From contig JACQDE010000064.1 in the NCBI GenBank assembly GCA_016201285.1, forward strand, positions 24,679 through 88,678: DNA of 64,000 bases. The letters run 5' to 3'. This document shows, in pieces, positions 34,701 to 42,930 of the stretch. Below the pieces are notes generated by a model. It worked only from the letters and a program-made list of their open reading frames with translations, did not search any database and had not been told where the DNA came from. The position numbers and the translations under genes are program-made. Each line of letters opens with the position of its first letter. Position 1 is the stretch's first letter. This DNA is from Acidobacteriota bacterium (lineage in GTDB: Bacteria; Acidobacteriota; Terriglobia; Acidiferrales; UBA7541).

Positions 34701-35402
34701 CTCGGCAATTCGGGGCACTTCCTCGTCGGCGGCTGGCAGCTTGCCGGCATCATTACCTACCAGTCCGGCCAGCCCTATACGCCGCTCAACGGCAATTTCC
34801 TTGCCAATTGCGCCGACCCGGGCGGCTTTGGCCGGGCCAGCACGGCGCGCCCCGCCATCGGAAATCCCCGCGCACCGCTCGATAGCGTGGCCCTGCTCAA
34901 GGACGCCAACTGCACCAGTACCGCGCTGGGCTATGCGGATCGGAACGGCGCCACGATCGCCCCGTCCGCCGCCCACTTCGTCCAGGTTCCTCTGGGCTTC
35001 AGGCCGGGGCAGACGTTCACCGTCGGCGCCTCGACCTTCATCGCCGGCAGCGCCGGTCGCAACAGCCTCGTTGGTCCGAAGATCATCAACTGGGATTTCT
35101 CCCTGTTGAAGAACTTCCACTGGGGCGAGGGCAAGACCATCCAGTTCCGCTGGGAGGTCTATGACCTGCTCAACCGGCGCAACCCCGGCAACCCCATCGG
35201 CAACGTCTTCGCCACCGATGCGCAGCCTTCGCCAGCCTTTGCCTTCTCGCCGCGCTATACTCCGGCAGGTGTCACCGGCGTCATTCCGGAAAACACGATT
35301 GACGCCCGCGACCCCATCTCCGGCCTCGGCACCTTCCGCAGCGAGAAGTTCATGAATGCCAGCAGCCGCCGCATGCAGTTCGGCCTGAAGTTCATCTTCT
35401 AG
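31734..35402 (+). CDS. Oar-like TonB-dependent outer-membrane protein
   Basis: The protein has 1222 residues. A signal peptide (residues 1-28, ending SLSA) is followed by a carboxypeptidase-regulatory-like domain (about 29-110: IAGQVRDVQGKGIGAVSINV, DSEGYYRIPEIPPGEYEVLAE), a plug-like domain (about 125-240, ELPILTRDVNNLGLIAPGV, STLVPFSSNGSRGRDNNF) and a long beta-barrel ending MQFGLKFIF with terminal Phe. These very large receptors, abundant in Acidobacteriota, are thought to import or export complex carbohydrates, peptides or proteins; the substrate here is unknown. AGGAG 8 nt before the ATG at 31734 decides the start over two ATGs at 31707 and 31716. A strong terminator follows. Confidence 0.9.
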   Translation: MHGRLGRFGWSGLVLLALLAGAVSLSAQTISGVIAGQVRDVQGKGIGAVSINVRNPATGRSYVTSTDSEGYYRIPEIPPGEYEVLAENAGYQSVKHTPVLVSVNRVTVEDFQLKLAAEAVTIEVKASTSPMTDTTGPTIASSFPERQVRELPILTRDVNNLGLIAPGVLSVRTFSFGSTLVPFSSNGSRGRDNNFIIDSVDNNEPLFGGAATQFTNTDIFVEYTILTNQLKAEFGRNSGATVNVITRSGSNRMGGTLFWYGQYDRFNALSKVEDVALLKKPARYYENQIGATLGGPIVKEKTFYFISYQWDRARNNLTNVFPVIGTYPTAAGLTTLRGLPQTNALLALLAVPSVTAVPGQAAPCFAQLPPAPATGFNLLNPCRNPTNALVGATNVAFAPFLVRDGNTFDVRDHQWSARLDHRLSNSSDLYGRYLFDEIRAPRFPLAPAGDSAISDLGLFPDYRLVTRQRSQSLLVNHRYYWQRALNEFRFSFSRISTGTGMFQMPARTIRTQAAATVTDNFGGFGVFQPLFSSAGTRFTLGRDTGPSQFDTNIFQLQENYSYHRGNHSLKFGVNFVRIFSDIDSVPSNLGHYFFGRGGSPGLNAFATEPTAGATRALFVFQRLPNLISDPNTGLITGQGSATLKLREFDQFYFFQDDWRVSKNFTLSLGIRYENFGQPINRVSKLNHRAPFVRRDNNNFAPRLGFAWSPWSHTVFRGGYALMYNPMVLNIPLLIWQSGPVSPFFVASTVGGLTQLSPSGTFPNQPFVPANLNVNVTGCSTTLQQAFAGTVPLINCAAQDTVDTRLVNPYVHNFSFGLQQELSSNMLFEIGYVGSKGSKLFQRTDENPYNGWNTACTAIIGPSSLCINNRVLPGNSRGAITKVGNGGRSIYHSLQTNLTRRMAPMKNLGDVGFTIAYTWGHNIDNTSEIFGPGVRNLRTDIVSTFLASPTGLEPAEAISPFAQNPGNLLGDRASSSFDRRHRFVSSYLWSLGNSGHFLVGGWQLAGIITYQSGQPYTPLNGNFLANCADPGGFGRASTARPAIGNPRAPLDSVALLKDANCTSTALGYADRNGATIAPSAAHFVQVPLGFRPGQTFTVGASTFIAGSAGRNSLVGPKIINWDFSLLKNFHWGEGKTIQFRWEVYDLLNRRNPGNPIGNVFATDAQPSPAFAFSPRYTPAGVTGVIPENTIDARDPISGLGTFRSEKFMNASSRRMQFGLKFIF

Positions 35403-35424
35403 CCGGACCCAACGAAAACGCTTC

Positions 35425-35461
35425 CGCCCGGGGGATTCCGCTCCCCCGGGCGTTTTGTTTT
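35425..35461 (+). terminator. Rho-independent terminator of the Oar-like gene
   Basis: CGCCCGGGGGA (35425-35435) pairs perfectly with TCCCCCGGGCG (35442-35452), loop TTCCGC, followed by TTTTGTTTT. This is a textbook intrinsic terminator, 23 bp after the stop codon. Confidence 0.9.
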
Positions 35462-35462
35462 G

Positions 35463-35710
35463 TTGGACAGGCAATCAACCTGTCGCCACTTCGTGCGGCG
35501 GGCTTCGGGTCTTGTGCGTCCCGGCCCCCGAGACTTCGGGGGCGTGTTGTGGACTCCGGCGCTTCAAGATCGTAGCGGCGGCGCTTGCTGCGCCCCGCGC
35601 GCCTGCAAGGCGCGGCCACATCGCGTCCGGAAGCCCGCAGGGCACAACCTTTCACAAATCACGAGTCACGTTGATTTTGTGGGAAGAAAAAGAGGAAGGA
35701 CCTGCTCAGC
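35463..35710. other. Intergenic region with several palindromes
   Basis: This is the gap between convergent genes. It holds GACAGG...CCTGTC (35466-35484), CCCCCGA-GACT-TCGGGGG (35525-35542, a variant of the dispersed palindrome) and a GC-rich hairpin near CCGCGCGCC...GGCGCGG at about 35595-35617. No ORF is supported. Confidence 0.5.
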
Positions 35711-38700
35711 TCAGAACTGTACCCGCACCACCACCGTCGTCGTCACCGGCTTCCCGTTCACTCGCGGCTCGTTGAACTGCCAACTCGCCTTCGCCGCGTC
35801 GATCACAGCCTGGCCAATGCCCGCGTCGCCCCCCTGCACCTTGCCGCTGGTCACCTTGCCGCTCTCATTCAGAGAAAGCTCCACCTGTACCGTGCTGCCC
35901 GCAGCCGCGCGCTGGATGACGTCGTTCGGCACCGGGTCTTTTTCCACCTTCAGCCCGCCGTCCACATACCGCGAGTTCACCAGTTGCCCCGCGTTCGGCG
36001 TCGGCTGCGTCCATTTTTGCGGCGAAAGCAGCAGCGGAGTTACCTTCGCGCTCCGCGTCACCGCCGGCGGTGCGCTCGATCCGCCACCTCCCGCGCTGCC
36101 GGAGGGCGGCGTCACGGGCCGGCTCGCCGCCGACAGCCGTTCCAGTTCGCTCGGGATTCGAGCCAGCAGGTCCTTTGCCGTCTCCCCAATGCGTCCCTGC
36201 GCGCCGCCGTACTTCTGCAAATCTCCCTGCAATTGCTTCAGCGCGTTCGCGTCGTTCTTCGCGTTGTTGAATTGCGACAGGAACGAATCCGCCTTCTTCT
36301 GCTCGGCCTTGTCAATAGCGCCAATCACATCCTTCGGATCCCCGCCCCGCTCGCGGATTTCGTCCGCTTTGCCCCGCGCCGAGCCGTACTCTTCGCGCTG
36401 GATGTCCTGCGCCGCGCCGCTTCTCAGATCATTGATCTTTCTCTCCGTAGCCGCCGCCGCTTCCGCCCCCGAGAGCGCATCCATGTTCCGGTTGATCGTC
36501 CCTTCCAGGCTCCGCGCGTCGGTTGTCAGCGGGCCGTTCATTTTGATTACCTCCTGGACCAGGCTGCGCGCCTGCTCCAGGCTCACTTTGTCCTTCTTCT
36601 GCGCCAGCGGCCGCGCCTGCAAAAGCAGGTTGTCTGCCTTTTCCAGGTCAGGGATTCTCTTCGTCAGGTAGTCCTGCGCGTCGGCGGCCCGCTGCCCGCC
36701 CTGCATCTTCACAATCTCGTCGAACGCCTTTCTCGCTTCGCTGGCGCGGCTCTGCGAGTAGGCTTGTACGCCCTTTTTCCAGAGCCCGTCTTCTTTGGCC
36801 AGCAACGCTGCCAACACCGCGTCGCCGCTCTTCACTCGTTGAATCGTCCCCACCATTGCGTCAATATCGGCCGCGTGCGTTCCGCCGCTGATGTTCTTCG
36901 CCTGCTGGAGTTTTTCCGCGGCCGCATCAAATTTCTTCGCGGCCATCAGCGACCGCGCCTCGTCCATTAACTTTTCCTGGAGTTGGCTCGGCGTCGGCCC
37001 CGACGGCGCCACCGGCTGCGGATTCGTGATTTCTGTGCCGCCTGCGCCCGCTCCCGTGCCGGTCGGCTTCGGCCGCGTCACCATGTAGCCGATCACCACC
37101 GCCAGCACCATTACGGAGGCCACCGATCCCATCACCGCCGGCTTCTTCCACGCCGGCACCGCCGCTTCGGCCGGCAGCGGAATGGCGATTGCCGCGGGCG
37201 CCTCCGCAGGCTTCTCTTTCTTCGGTTTGAAGATCGGCACGGTTTCGTCGTGCGCCGGAACGGGCTTCGCCGCCGGTTTCACTTCGGCAGGTGGAACAGG
37301 CTTCTGTTCGACGGGCTTCAACGGCGGCGCGGGGGCCGCAGCCTTCTCCACCGGCTTTTCTTTTTCCTTCCCCTTCTTCTTCTTTTCTTTTTCAGACGGA
37401 GGCTTCTCCGCCGGTGGGGCGGAGGGCGGCTCCGCCACTGGAGGCATCGCCCCGGGCGGCGGTGGCGGCGGTCCCGCGGGAGGTTCTGTGATTCCCAATT
37501 GCGAGAATGCCTGCGCCATCTGCTCCGGCGTTCCGACCATCGTCTTGTCCGCAGGCGGCGCCGCCGCGGCTTCCGGCGGCTTGGGCGCTACATAAACGTA
37601 TTCTCTCGACGGCTCCTGTGGGGCTCCCGTCGGCGTGCCGATTTCGGCACCGGGCCGGAAGATGCCGATTCGCGTCTCATCCGCCGCCGGCAGTGGTTTC
37701 TTCTCCCGCGCGGTTTCCAGCAGCTTGTGCACCCGCGGGTCAAAAATGTGCGTCTTCTGCACATCCTCCAGAATTTTTTCGGCCTCGTCGAATTTCCCTT
37801 CGTCCATCCGGAAAATGGCGGTCTTGAAGTGTTCGGTGGCTTCCTTGTTCCGGTCGCGCAATTCCCGCTCGCGCTCCGCCAGTTGCAGCATCCGGGTGAC
37901 GTCCTTGTGGTCCCCCGCCAGCACGCGCGTCTTCTGCCCCAGGTCGATCGCTTCGGTGTAGTCTTCGTGCTCCAGCGCCACCTTCATCGCCCGGAGCTGC
38001 TTGTCGATGTACTCCTTCTTCTCCCGGTCGTCCTGTTCCTTCTTCTTCGCCGTCGCCGTCTTCAGCAGCTCCTGCAGTTCCGCGTTCCCCTGGTGCGCCG
38101 CCAGCGCTTTCTCCGTCTCCGCCGCTGCCTGCTTGAAGTTGCCTTGCTCCACCAGTGCGCGAACTTCACGGATCTTCTCTTCCAGCTTCTTCTTCTGCTC
38201 CGCTTGTTCGAACTGCGCTTTTGCGAAGTCCCGCAACTGCGTCAGCTCGAACTCGCCCGGGAACTCGTCCAGCAGCGTGTTCGCGCGTTGGATTGCTTCC
38301 GCGTAATTGCCGTCGCTCACCAGTTTCTTCAGCGCCTGGTGCTCGTGCTGCAGCCGGATGCGCTTGGCGTGGTCCTTGCGCTCCTCGATCACCCGGTCGC
38401 GCAACCGCTGCACGCTGCTGTCACTCGGGTTGATCTCCAGCAGCCCGTCCAGGATGGCCAGCGATTCCGCGAACTTTTGTTCGCTCAGAAGTTTCCGCGC
38501 TTCGGCGAGCCGGCCCTGCTTGTCCTGTTCGCCCTGGTCCGCCCTCGCGCTCGCCAGCAGGCTCTTCACTTCCGGTTCGTTCGGGAATTCCCGGTCGAGT
38601 TCGTTCAACAGCTCGATGGATTCGTCGAACTTCTGTTGCGTCCACAGGCTGCGCGCCCGCTGCAGTCGCTCGCCGAGCTGTTTGCGCTTTTCCCGCCGCG

Positions 38701-39991
38701 TTTTCTCTTCCTGGATCTGCTTCTTCAGCTCGAACACCTGCGGATTTTCCTGCTCGAGCGACAGGATCTCGTCCACCTTCTTCTCGGCGCCCGTCAGGTC
38801 GCCTTCAGCCAGGTGCTTCCGCGAGAATTGCAGGCCTTCGTTGACCTTGTTCGCCACCTCGGCGCGGTCCCGGACGAGCTTCATCAGTTCCTGCGCCGGC
38901 CCGTATCCGGAATCCAGCTTCAGCGCCGATTCCGCCTCCGCGGCCGCTTCCGCCACCTTGCCCGCCTTCAGCAACTCCTGCGCCTTGGCCACCAGTTCCT
39001 GGAGTTGCGGCAGCACCTTGCCACGCTTCAACTCCGCATTCACCTTTTCCAGCAGGTGCTTCACCTGCGTCTGCGCCGTATCGAGCTGCGCCGCCTGCCG
39101 CAGCACGTCCCGCGCCTTCATATACTCACCCGTCTCGATCAACTGCTGGCCCTGCGTCACCAGTTCGCCCACGATGTCGCTCTGCAGCCGCTTGTGGATC
39201 GGCTCCAGGTCCAGCAGCACTTCTTCCATGGACTGGTAGCGATCCCCGGTTTCCTTCTTCAGGATCTTCTGCAGCGACGCCTCGAGTTCCCCGGGCGCTC
39301 CTGGCAGCAGATCCCGCAGCGGTTTCGTCTCCTGGCTGACGATGTTGAACATCATCGCCGCCATGTTGTCGGCTGCGAATGGCCGCACGTAGGTCAGCAG
39401 TTCGTAGAACATCACGCCCACCGACCAGACGTCCGAGCGCCCGTCGACGTGCTCGCCGCGCACCTGCTCCGGCGACATATACGCCACCGTGCCGATGAAC
39501 AGTCCGGACTGCGTCTTCGAGGCGGCCATCACGCGCGCGATCCCGAAGTCCACCACCTTGACCACGCCTTCCTTCGTGACCATGATGTTGGCCGGCTTCA
39601 CGTCTCGGTGCACCACGCCACGCTGGTGCGCGTACCCCAGCCCGCGGCACACCTGCACGATGTATCCCACCTTTTGCGAAAGCGGCAGTTCTGCCTTCTT
39701 CTGGATCATGCCTTCTAGGCTGGCGCCTTCGATGAACTCCATGGCGATGTACGGTGTCTGGTTTTCTTCGCCCAGGTCGTACACCGTCACAATGTTGGGG
39801 TGCTGCAGGCCGCCTGCGGATTGCGCTTCGCGGTAGAATCGCTGAAGGAGTTCCTGGTTGTCCGCCAAGCCCGCGGTAATCGTCTTCAGCGCGACGAGAC
39901 GCCCGATCAGCGGGTCGCGCGCCTTGTACACCACGCCCATGGCTCCGCGGCCTAGCTCTTCAATGATCTCGTATTTGCCCAGCTTCTTCAG
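35711..39991 (-). CDS. Ser/Thr protein kinase with TPR-like repeats, transmembrane helix and TonB-C-like domain
   Basis: The protein has about 1426 residues. The Hanks-type kinase domain (about 5-270) has the Gly loop GRGAMG (14-19), Lys36 (VALK), HRDVKPAN (128-135) and DFG (148-150). A long charged, helical TPR-like region (about 280-780) and a Pro/Lys-rich linker follow, then a transmembrane helix (about 948-971), a second helical region, and an 85-residue end (VQVELSLNESGKVTSGKVQGG to VVVRVQF) like the C-terminal domain of TonB energy transducers. The Gly loop is cut if the ATG at 39940 is used; a CTG at 39991, preceded by AGGGAG, keeps it whole. The PP2C gene ends 11 bp upstream, making a kinase-phosphatase pair. 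Confidence 0.9.
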   Translation of the reverse strand: MKKLGKYEIIEELGRGAMGVVYKARDPLIGRLVALKTITAGLADNQELLQRFYREAQSAGGLQHPNIVTVYDLGEENQTPYIAMEFIEGASLEGMIQKKAELPLSQKVGYIVQVCRGLGYAHQRGVVHRDVKPANIMVTKEGVVKVVDFGIARVMAASKTQSGLFIGTVAYMSPEQVRGEHVDGRSDVWSVGVMFYELLTYVRPFAADNMAAMMFNIVSQETKPLRDLLPGAPGELEASLQKILKKETGDRYQSMEEVLLDLEPIHKRLQSDIVGELVTQGQQLIETGEYMKARDVLRQAAQLDTAQTQVKHLLEKVNAELKRGKVLPQLQELVAKAQELLKAGKVAEAAAEAESALKLDSGYGPAQELMKLVRDRAEVANKVNEGLQFSRKHLAEGDLTGAEKKVDEILSLEQENPQVFELKKQIQEEKTRREKRKQLGERLQRARSLWTQQKFDESIELLNELDREFPNEPEVKSLLASARADQGEQDKQGRLAEARKLLSEQKFAESLAILDGLLEINPSDSSVQRLRDRVIEERKDHAKRIRLQHEHQALKKLVSDGNYAEAIQRANTLLDEFPGEFELTQLRDFAKAQFEQAEQKKKLEEKIREVRALVEQGNFKQAAAETEKALAAHQGNAELQELLKTATAKKKEQDDREKKEYIDKQLRAMKVALEHEDYTEAIDLGQKTRVLAGDHKDVTRMLQLAERERELRDRNKEATEHFKTAIFRMDEGKFDEAEKILEDVQKTHIFDPRVHKLLETAREKKPLPAADETRIGIFRPGAEIGTPTGAPQEPSREYVYVAPKPPEAAAAPPADKTMVGTPEQMAQAFSQLGITEPPAGPPPPPPGAMPPVAEPPSAPPAEKPPSEKEKKKKGKEKEKPVEKAAAPAPPLKPVEQKPVPPAEVKPAAKPVPAHDETVPIFKPKKEKPAEAPAAIAIPLPAEAAVPAWKKPAVMGSVASVMVLAVVIGYMVTRPKPTGTGAGAGGTEITNPQPVAPSGPTPSQLQEKLMDEARSLMAAKKFDAAAEKLQQAKNISGGTHAADIDAMVGTIQRVKSGDAVLAALLAKEDGLWKKGVQAYSQSRASEARKAFDEIVKMQGGQRAADAQDYLTKRIPDLEKADNLLLQARPLAQKKDKVSLEQARSLVQEVIKMNGPLTTDARSLEGTINRNMDALSGAEAAAATERKINDLRSGAAQDIQREEYGSARGKADEIRERGGDPKDVIGAIDKAEQKKADSFLSQFNNAKNDANALKQLQGDLQKYGGAQGRIGETAKDLLARIPSELERLSAASRPVTPPSGSAGGGGSSAPPAVTRSAKVTPLLLSPQKWTQPTPNAGQLVNSRYVDGGLKVEKDPVPNDVIQRAAAGSTVQVELSLNESGKVTSGKVQGGDAGIGQAVIDAAKASWQFNEPRVNGKPVTTTVVVRVQF

Positions 39992-40002
39992 CGCCGCTCT
40001 CC

Positions 40003-40863
40003 CTAACTCTCCGCCCGCTGGCCCGCCACCACTTCACACACGATCACGCTGACGTTGTCCGGCCCGCCCTTCTCATTTGCCCGCAGCGTCAGCATCTTCG
40101 CCTTTTCGGCCGGCGACTCGTTGCTCTTCAGGATCATCCAGATGTCCGTCTCATCCACCGGTCCGTGCAGTCCGTCGCTGCACAGCAGCAGCCAGTCACC
40201 GGGGCGCAGGGTTGTCTCCGACATGGCCACCTGCAAATTCTCTTGCGCGCCCACCGCCTGCAGCAGCATGTTTTTCCATGCTCGGCCCAGCCCGCCCGGC
40301 GGCAGCTTGCCCTGCTCTTTCAGTGTCGCCAGCAGCGTCTGGTCCTTCGTCAACTGCACCATCTCGGCGTCCCGCAGCAGATAGGCTCGCGAATCCCCCA
40401 CCTGCGCCACGCACATCCGCTCCGCTTCCAGAAAGGCCGCGGTCAGCGTTGTGCCCATCCCGCGCAGCTTCATGTCCGCCGTCGCCCGCGAGAAAATCAG
40501 GTTGTTCGTATCCCGCACCGCGTCGCTCAACGTCTGCTTGGCATCGGCGCCTTCCGCCGGCGGATCCAGTTTCTCCAGGAACAGCGTCAGCAGGTTTTCC
40601 ACGCACATCTGGCTCGCCGTTTCCCCGCCGCTCATCCCGCCCATGCCGTCTGCCACCACCAGCAGCACCCCGGGCGGCCGCAGCGACGCTGTTTCCGTTC
40701 CCACCGCGCTCAATTCCCGGTGCCGCTTCAGGTCGAACACCAGCACGCGATCCTCGTTTTGATCGCGCACCCGTCCCACATCCGTCTGCGCGCCGATTCG
40801 CAGTTGCAACGCTGCCACGTCAACGTGCGATGTCCCAAGCCTCGCTTGCGGCGGATTCTCCAC
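40003..40863 (-). CDS. PP2C-family Ser/Thr protein phosphatase
   Basis: The protein has 286 residues. It would remove phosphate from Ser/Thr of the adjacent kinase or its targets. PP2C motifs carry the metal-binding acids: QTDVGRVRDQNEDRV, LLVVADGMGGMSGGETAS, GTTLTAAFLEAERMCVAQVGDSRAYLL, LLLCSDGLHGPV and KGGPDNVSVIV. There is no transmembrane helix. The start is a GTG (40863). It precedes the kinase gene on the same strand, 11 bp apart, so both are probably made from one transcript. A divergent cyclase/FHA gene starts 556 bp away. Confidence 0.93.
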   Translation of the reverse strand: MENPPQARLGTSHVDVAALQLRIGAQTDVGRVRDQNEDRVLVFDLKRHRELSAVGTETASLRPPGVLLVVADGMGGMSGGETASQMCVENLLTLFLEKLDPPAEGADAKQTLSDAVRDTNNLIFSRATADMKLRGMGTTLTAAFLEAERMCVAQVGDSRAYLLRDAEMVQLTKDQTLLATLKEQGKLPPGGLGRAWKNMLLQAVGAQENLQVAMSETTLRPGDWLLLCSDGLHGPVDETDIWMILKSNESPAEKAKMLTLRANEKGGPDNVSVIVCEVVAGQRAES

Positions 40864-41419
40864 CCCTCGCCTCTCTAAACGCCAGGACGCGGCGGTGCTT
40901 CAGTGGCTGTGCACCGCCACGTTTCACGCTCTGCCGCGCATTCCGTTTTCCAGACACCCTTCCCGCAGCCACCCGTGCAAACGGAAAATCGCCCTCCTCT
41001 GGTAGCGGGTCCGGTTTTCGGACTCCGGCGGAGTCCACCGGACTCCTGAAGCCGGAGAAGCTCCTCGCGCGAATGTTGGCAAATGGCAGGGGGGGTGTCA
41101 ATGGGAAATCCGTCCTGTACTTGACGTTAACGCAATCCCTTACCCCGGGTTGCCCCTGGAGACGTGCTTGTTCCTTATCTTCATCACATCGTCCTCTCCT
41201 GCACCCCGGTTTTATGGCAGAATTGTCCGCCAGGACGGACAGGACTACCACGGCAGACAAGTGGGGTTGTCCGCTGCTGCTTCCGGCGCTTCCCGCTCCT
41301 GATGCTTCGGGATCGGGATGTGCCCGGTTCCGGCATCTGCCCGAACGCCCGCCGGGCCGTTCCGGTTGCAATCAGAAGATTTTGAAGATAGGCTTCTGGC
41401 TTCACCAGCGGCCCTGAAC
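40864..41419. other. Divergent intergenic region, 556 bp, no gene found
   Basis: This lies between the PP2C/kinase operon and the cyclase/FHA gene. Short ORFs overlap on both strands without ribosome-binding sites or domains. A degenerate copy of the dispersed palindrome (TCCTGATGCTTCGGGA) lies near 41299. Length and position suggest that it holds the promoters of both signalling units, but no convincing boxes were found. Confidence 0.4.
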
Positions 41420-42817
41420 ATGAAACAGGACGACTCTTCATCTCAGAAACTGAAAGAGCTCATCGAGAGGCGCAAGCAGCTCGATGAAGAGCTCAGTAAG
41501 CTTTCGCGCAAAGTCGCGGTCATGTTTACGGACATCGTCGGGTCCACTCGCTTCTTCGAAGAATTCGGCGACGTCGCCGGCCTCGTCTACGTCCACAAAT
41601 GCATCGACATGCTCAGCCCCATCGCCGAGCGCCACGGCGGCACCATCTGCAAGACCATCGGCGACGCCCTGATGACCTACTTCGAAGACCCGATCAACGC
41701 CGTCCGTGCTGCCGTGGACATGCAGCGCACCCTCGAGGCCTACAACACCCACCAGCAGGAACAGGAGCGCATCCAGGTCCGCATCGGCATGAATTTCGGG
41801 CCCGGCATGATCAAGGACAAGGATGTCTTTGGCGACGTCGTGAACACCGCCGCTCGCATTCAGACTCTCGCCAAGGCGAGTGCCATCTACGTTTCCGCGT
41901 CGAAAGACGACGAGCGCGCCAATCTTGAGAACCGGCTGCGCGCCGCCACAATTCCTTTCCAGAAAGCTGCGGAAGCCGAGGTCAAGGGCAAGACGGAAAA
42001 GATCATCGCCCTCGATATTCTCTGGCGCGAAATGAAGGGCGCGGCCGTGGAAGTCGTTCCGCTTGCTCCGCAGATGGCTGGCCGCGTGGACGTCTCCAAG
42101 GCCGCTGAAGCGCCTCGCGACAAAGGCACCATCGTCAGCGGTGTTTCTCCGGTGGCCGCCATCGTCCGGCCGCGCCTGCGCTATTCCTTGCTCGTCGTTC
42201 GCCCCGATGGCTCCCACGGCGAGGAGCGTGTTCTCGACAAGCCCGTGGTGACTCTCGGCCGCGTGGACGGCGACATCCTCTTTCCCGAAGATGCCCTGGT
42301 TTCCCGGCGTCACGCCCGCTTCACGGTTGCCGATGCGGGCCTCGCCGTCGAGGACCTGAACAGCGCCAACGGCATCTTCTGGCGCCTCAATAAGCCGCAC
42401 AAGCTCCGCAACGGCGACATCATTCTCATGGGTCGCCAGATGTTTCGTTTTGTCTCGCTTGGCCAACCTGCCGCCGCGAAGTCCGCTGCGGCGGCCATGC
42501 CGAAGCTTCGGGACGGCGACAAGCCTGTGGGGGAGTTGATCCGCCTGCTTCCCGGCGGCGTCGAAGAAAACCACTATCCACTGGAAGCGGGCGAGAACAT
42601 CCTCGGCCGCACCCGCGGCACCATTTCATTCCCCGAGGATCCCTTTCTCTCCGGGCAGCATTGCAGCATCAGCTTCAAAGATGGAAATTTCGTTCTGGAA
42701 GACTTGAAAGCCCAGAACGGCACCTTCGTTGGCGTTCGCGAAAAGACTCCTCTCGCCGACGGCGACATCGTCCTCATCGGCCATCAACTTCTCCGCGTCA
42801 CCGCTTCCCCCGCCTGA
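41420..42817 (+). CDS. Class III nucleotidyl cyclase with two FHA domains
   Basis: The protein has 465 residues. A short N-terminal coiled coil (LKELIERRKQLDEELSKLSR) leads into a class III adenylate/guanylate cyclase domain (about 30-220): VAVMFTDIVGSTRFFEEFGD carries a metal-binding Asp, then IGDALMTYFEDP and FGDVVNTAARIQ. Two FHA domains follow: TLGRVDGDILFPEDALVSRRHARF (about 275-355) and ILGRTRGTISFPEDPFLSGQHCSI (about 390-460). FHA domains bind phosphothreonine, so this may be a target of the neighbouring Ser/Thr kinase. ATP or GTP use is not decided. The ATG at 41420 is chosen because an upstream in-frame extension shows no domain; no strong ribosome-binding site is visible. Confidence 0.9.
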   Translation: MKQDDSSSQKLKELIERRKQLDEELSKLSRKVAVMFTDIVGSTRFFEEFGDVAGLVYVHKCIDMLSPIAERHGGTICKTIGDALMTYFEDPINAVRAAVDMQRTLEAYNTHQQEQERIQVRIGMNFGPGMIKDKDVFGDVVNTAARIQTLAKASAIYVSASKDDERANLENRLRAATIPFQKAAEAEVKGKTEKIIALDILWREMKGAAVEVVPLAPQMAGRVDVSKAAEAPRDKGTIVSGVSPVAAIVRPRLRYSLLVVRPDGSHGEERVLDKPVVTLGRVDGDILFPEDALVSRRHARFTVADAGLAVEDLNSANGIFWRLNKPHKLRNGDIILMGRQMFRFVSLGQPAAAKSAAAAMPKLRDGDKPVGELIRLLPGGVEENHYPLEAGENILGRTRGTISFPEDPFLSGQHCSISFKDGNFVLEDLKAQNGTFVGVREKTPLADGDIVLIGHQLLRVTASPA

Positions 42818-42930
42818 CACCTCGCCTCGGCGTTCTGCCTTGCGGTCCGATACACCCAAGTGGCCACCACTTGAGGTTTGGCAGGCTCTGTTTCATACTG
42901 TCGGCGTTTATTGAGCAGGGAGATATCAAA

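Noticed and set aside
36983..39718. 911-residue plus-strand open frame under the kinase gene
   Set aside because: Arg/Leu-rich antisense shadow; the kinase on the other strand has a complete set of motifs.
40864..41419. Open frame running from 40077 through the divergent gap (446 codons)
   Set aside because: It is antisense to the PP2C gene for most of its length and is Pro/Ser/Arg-rich without domains.
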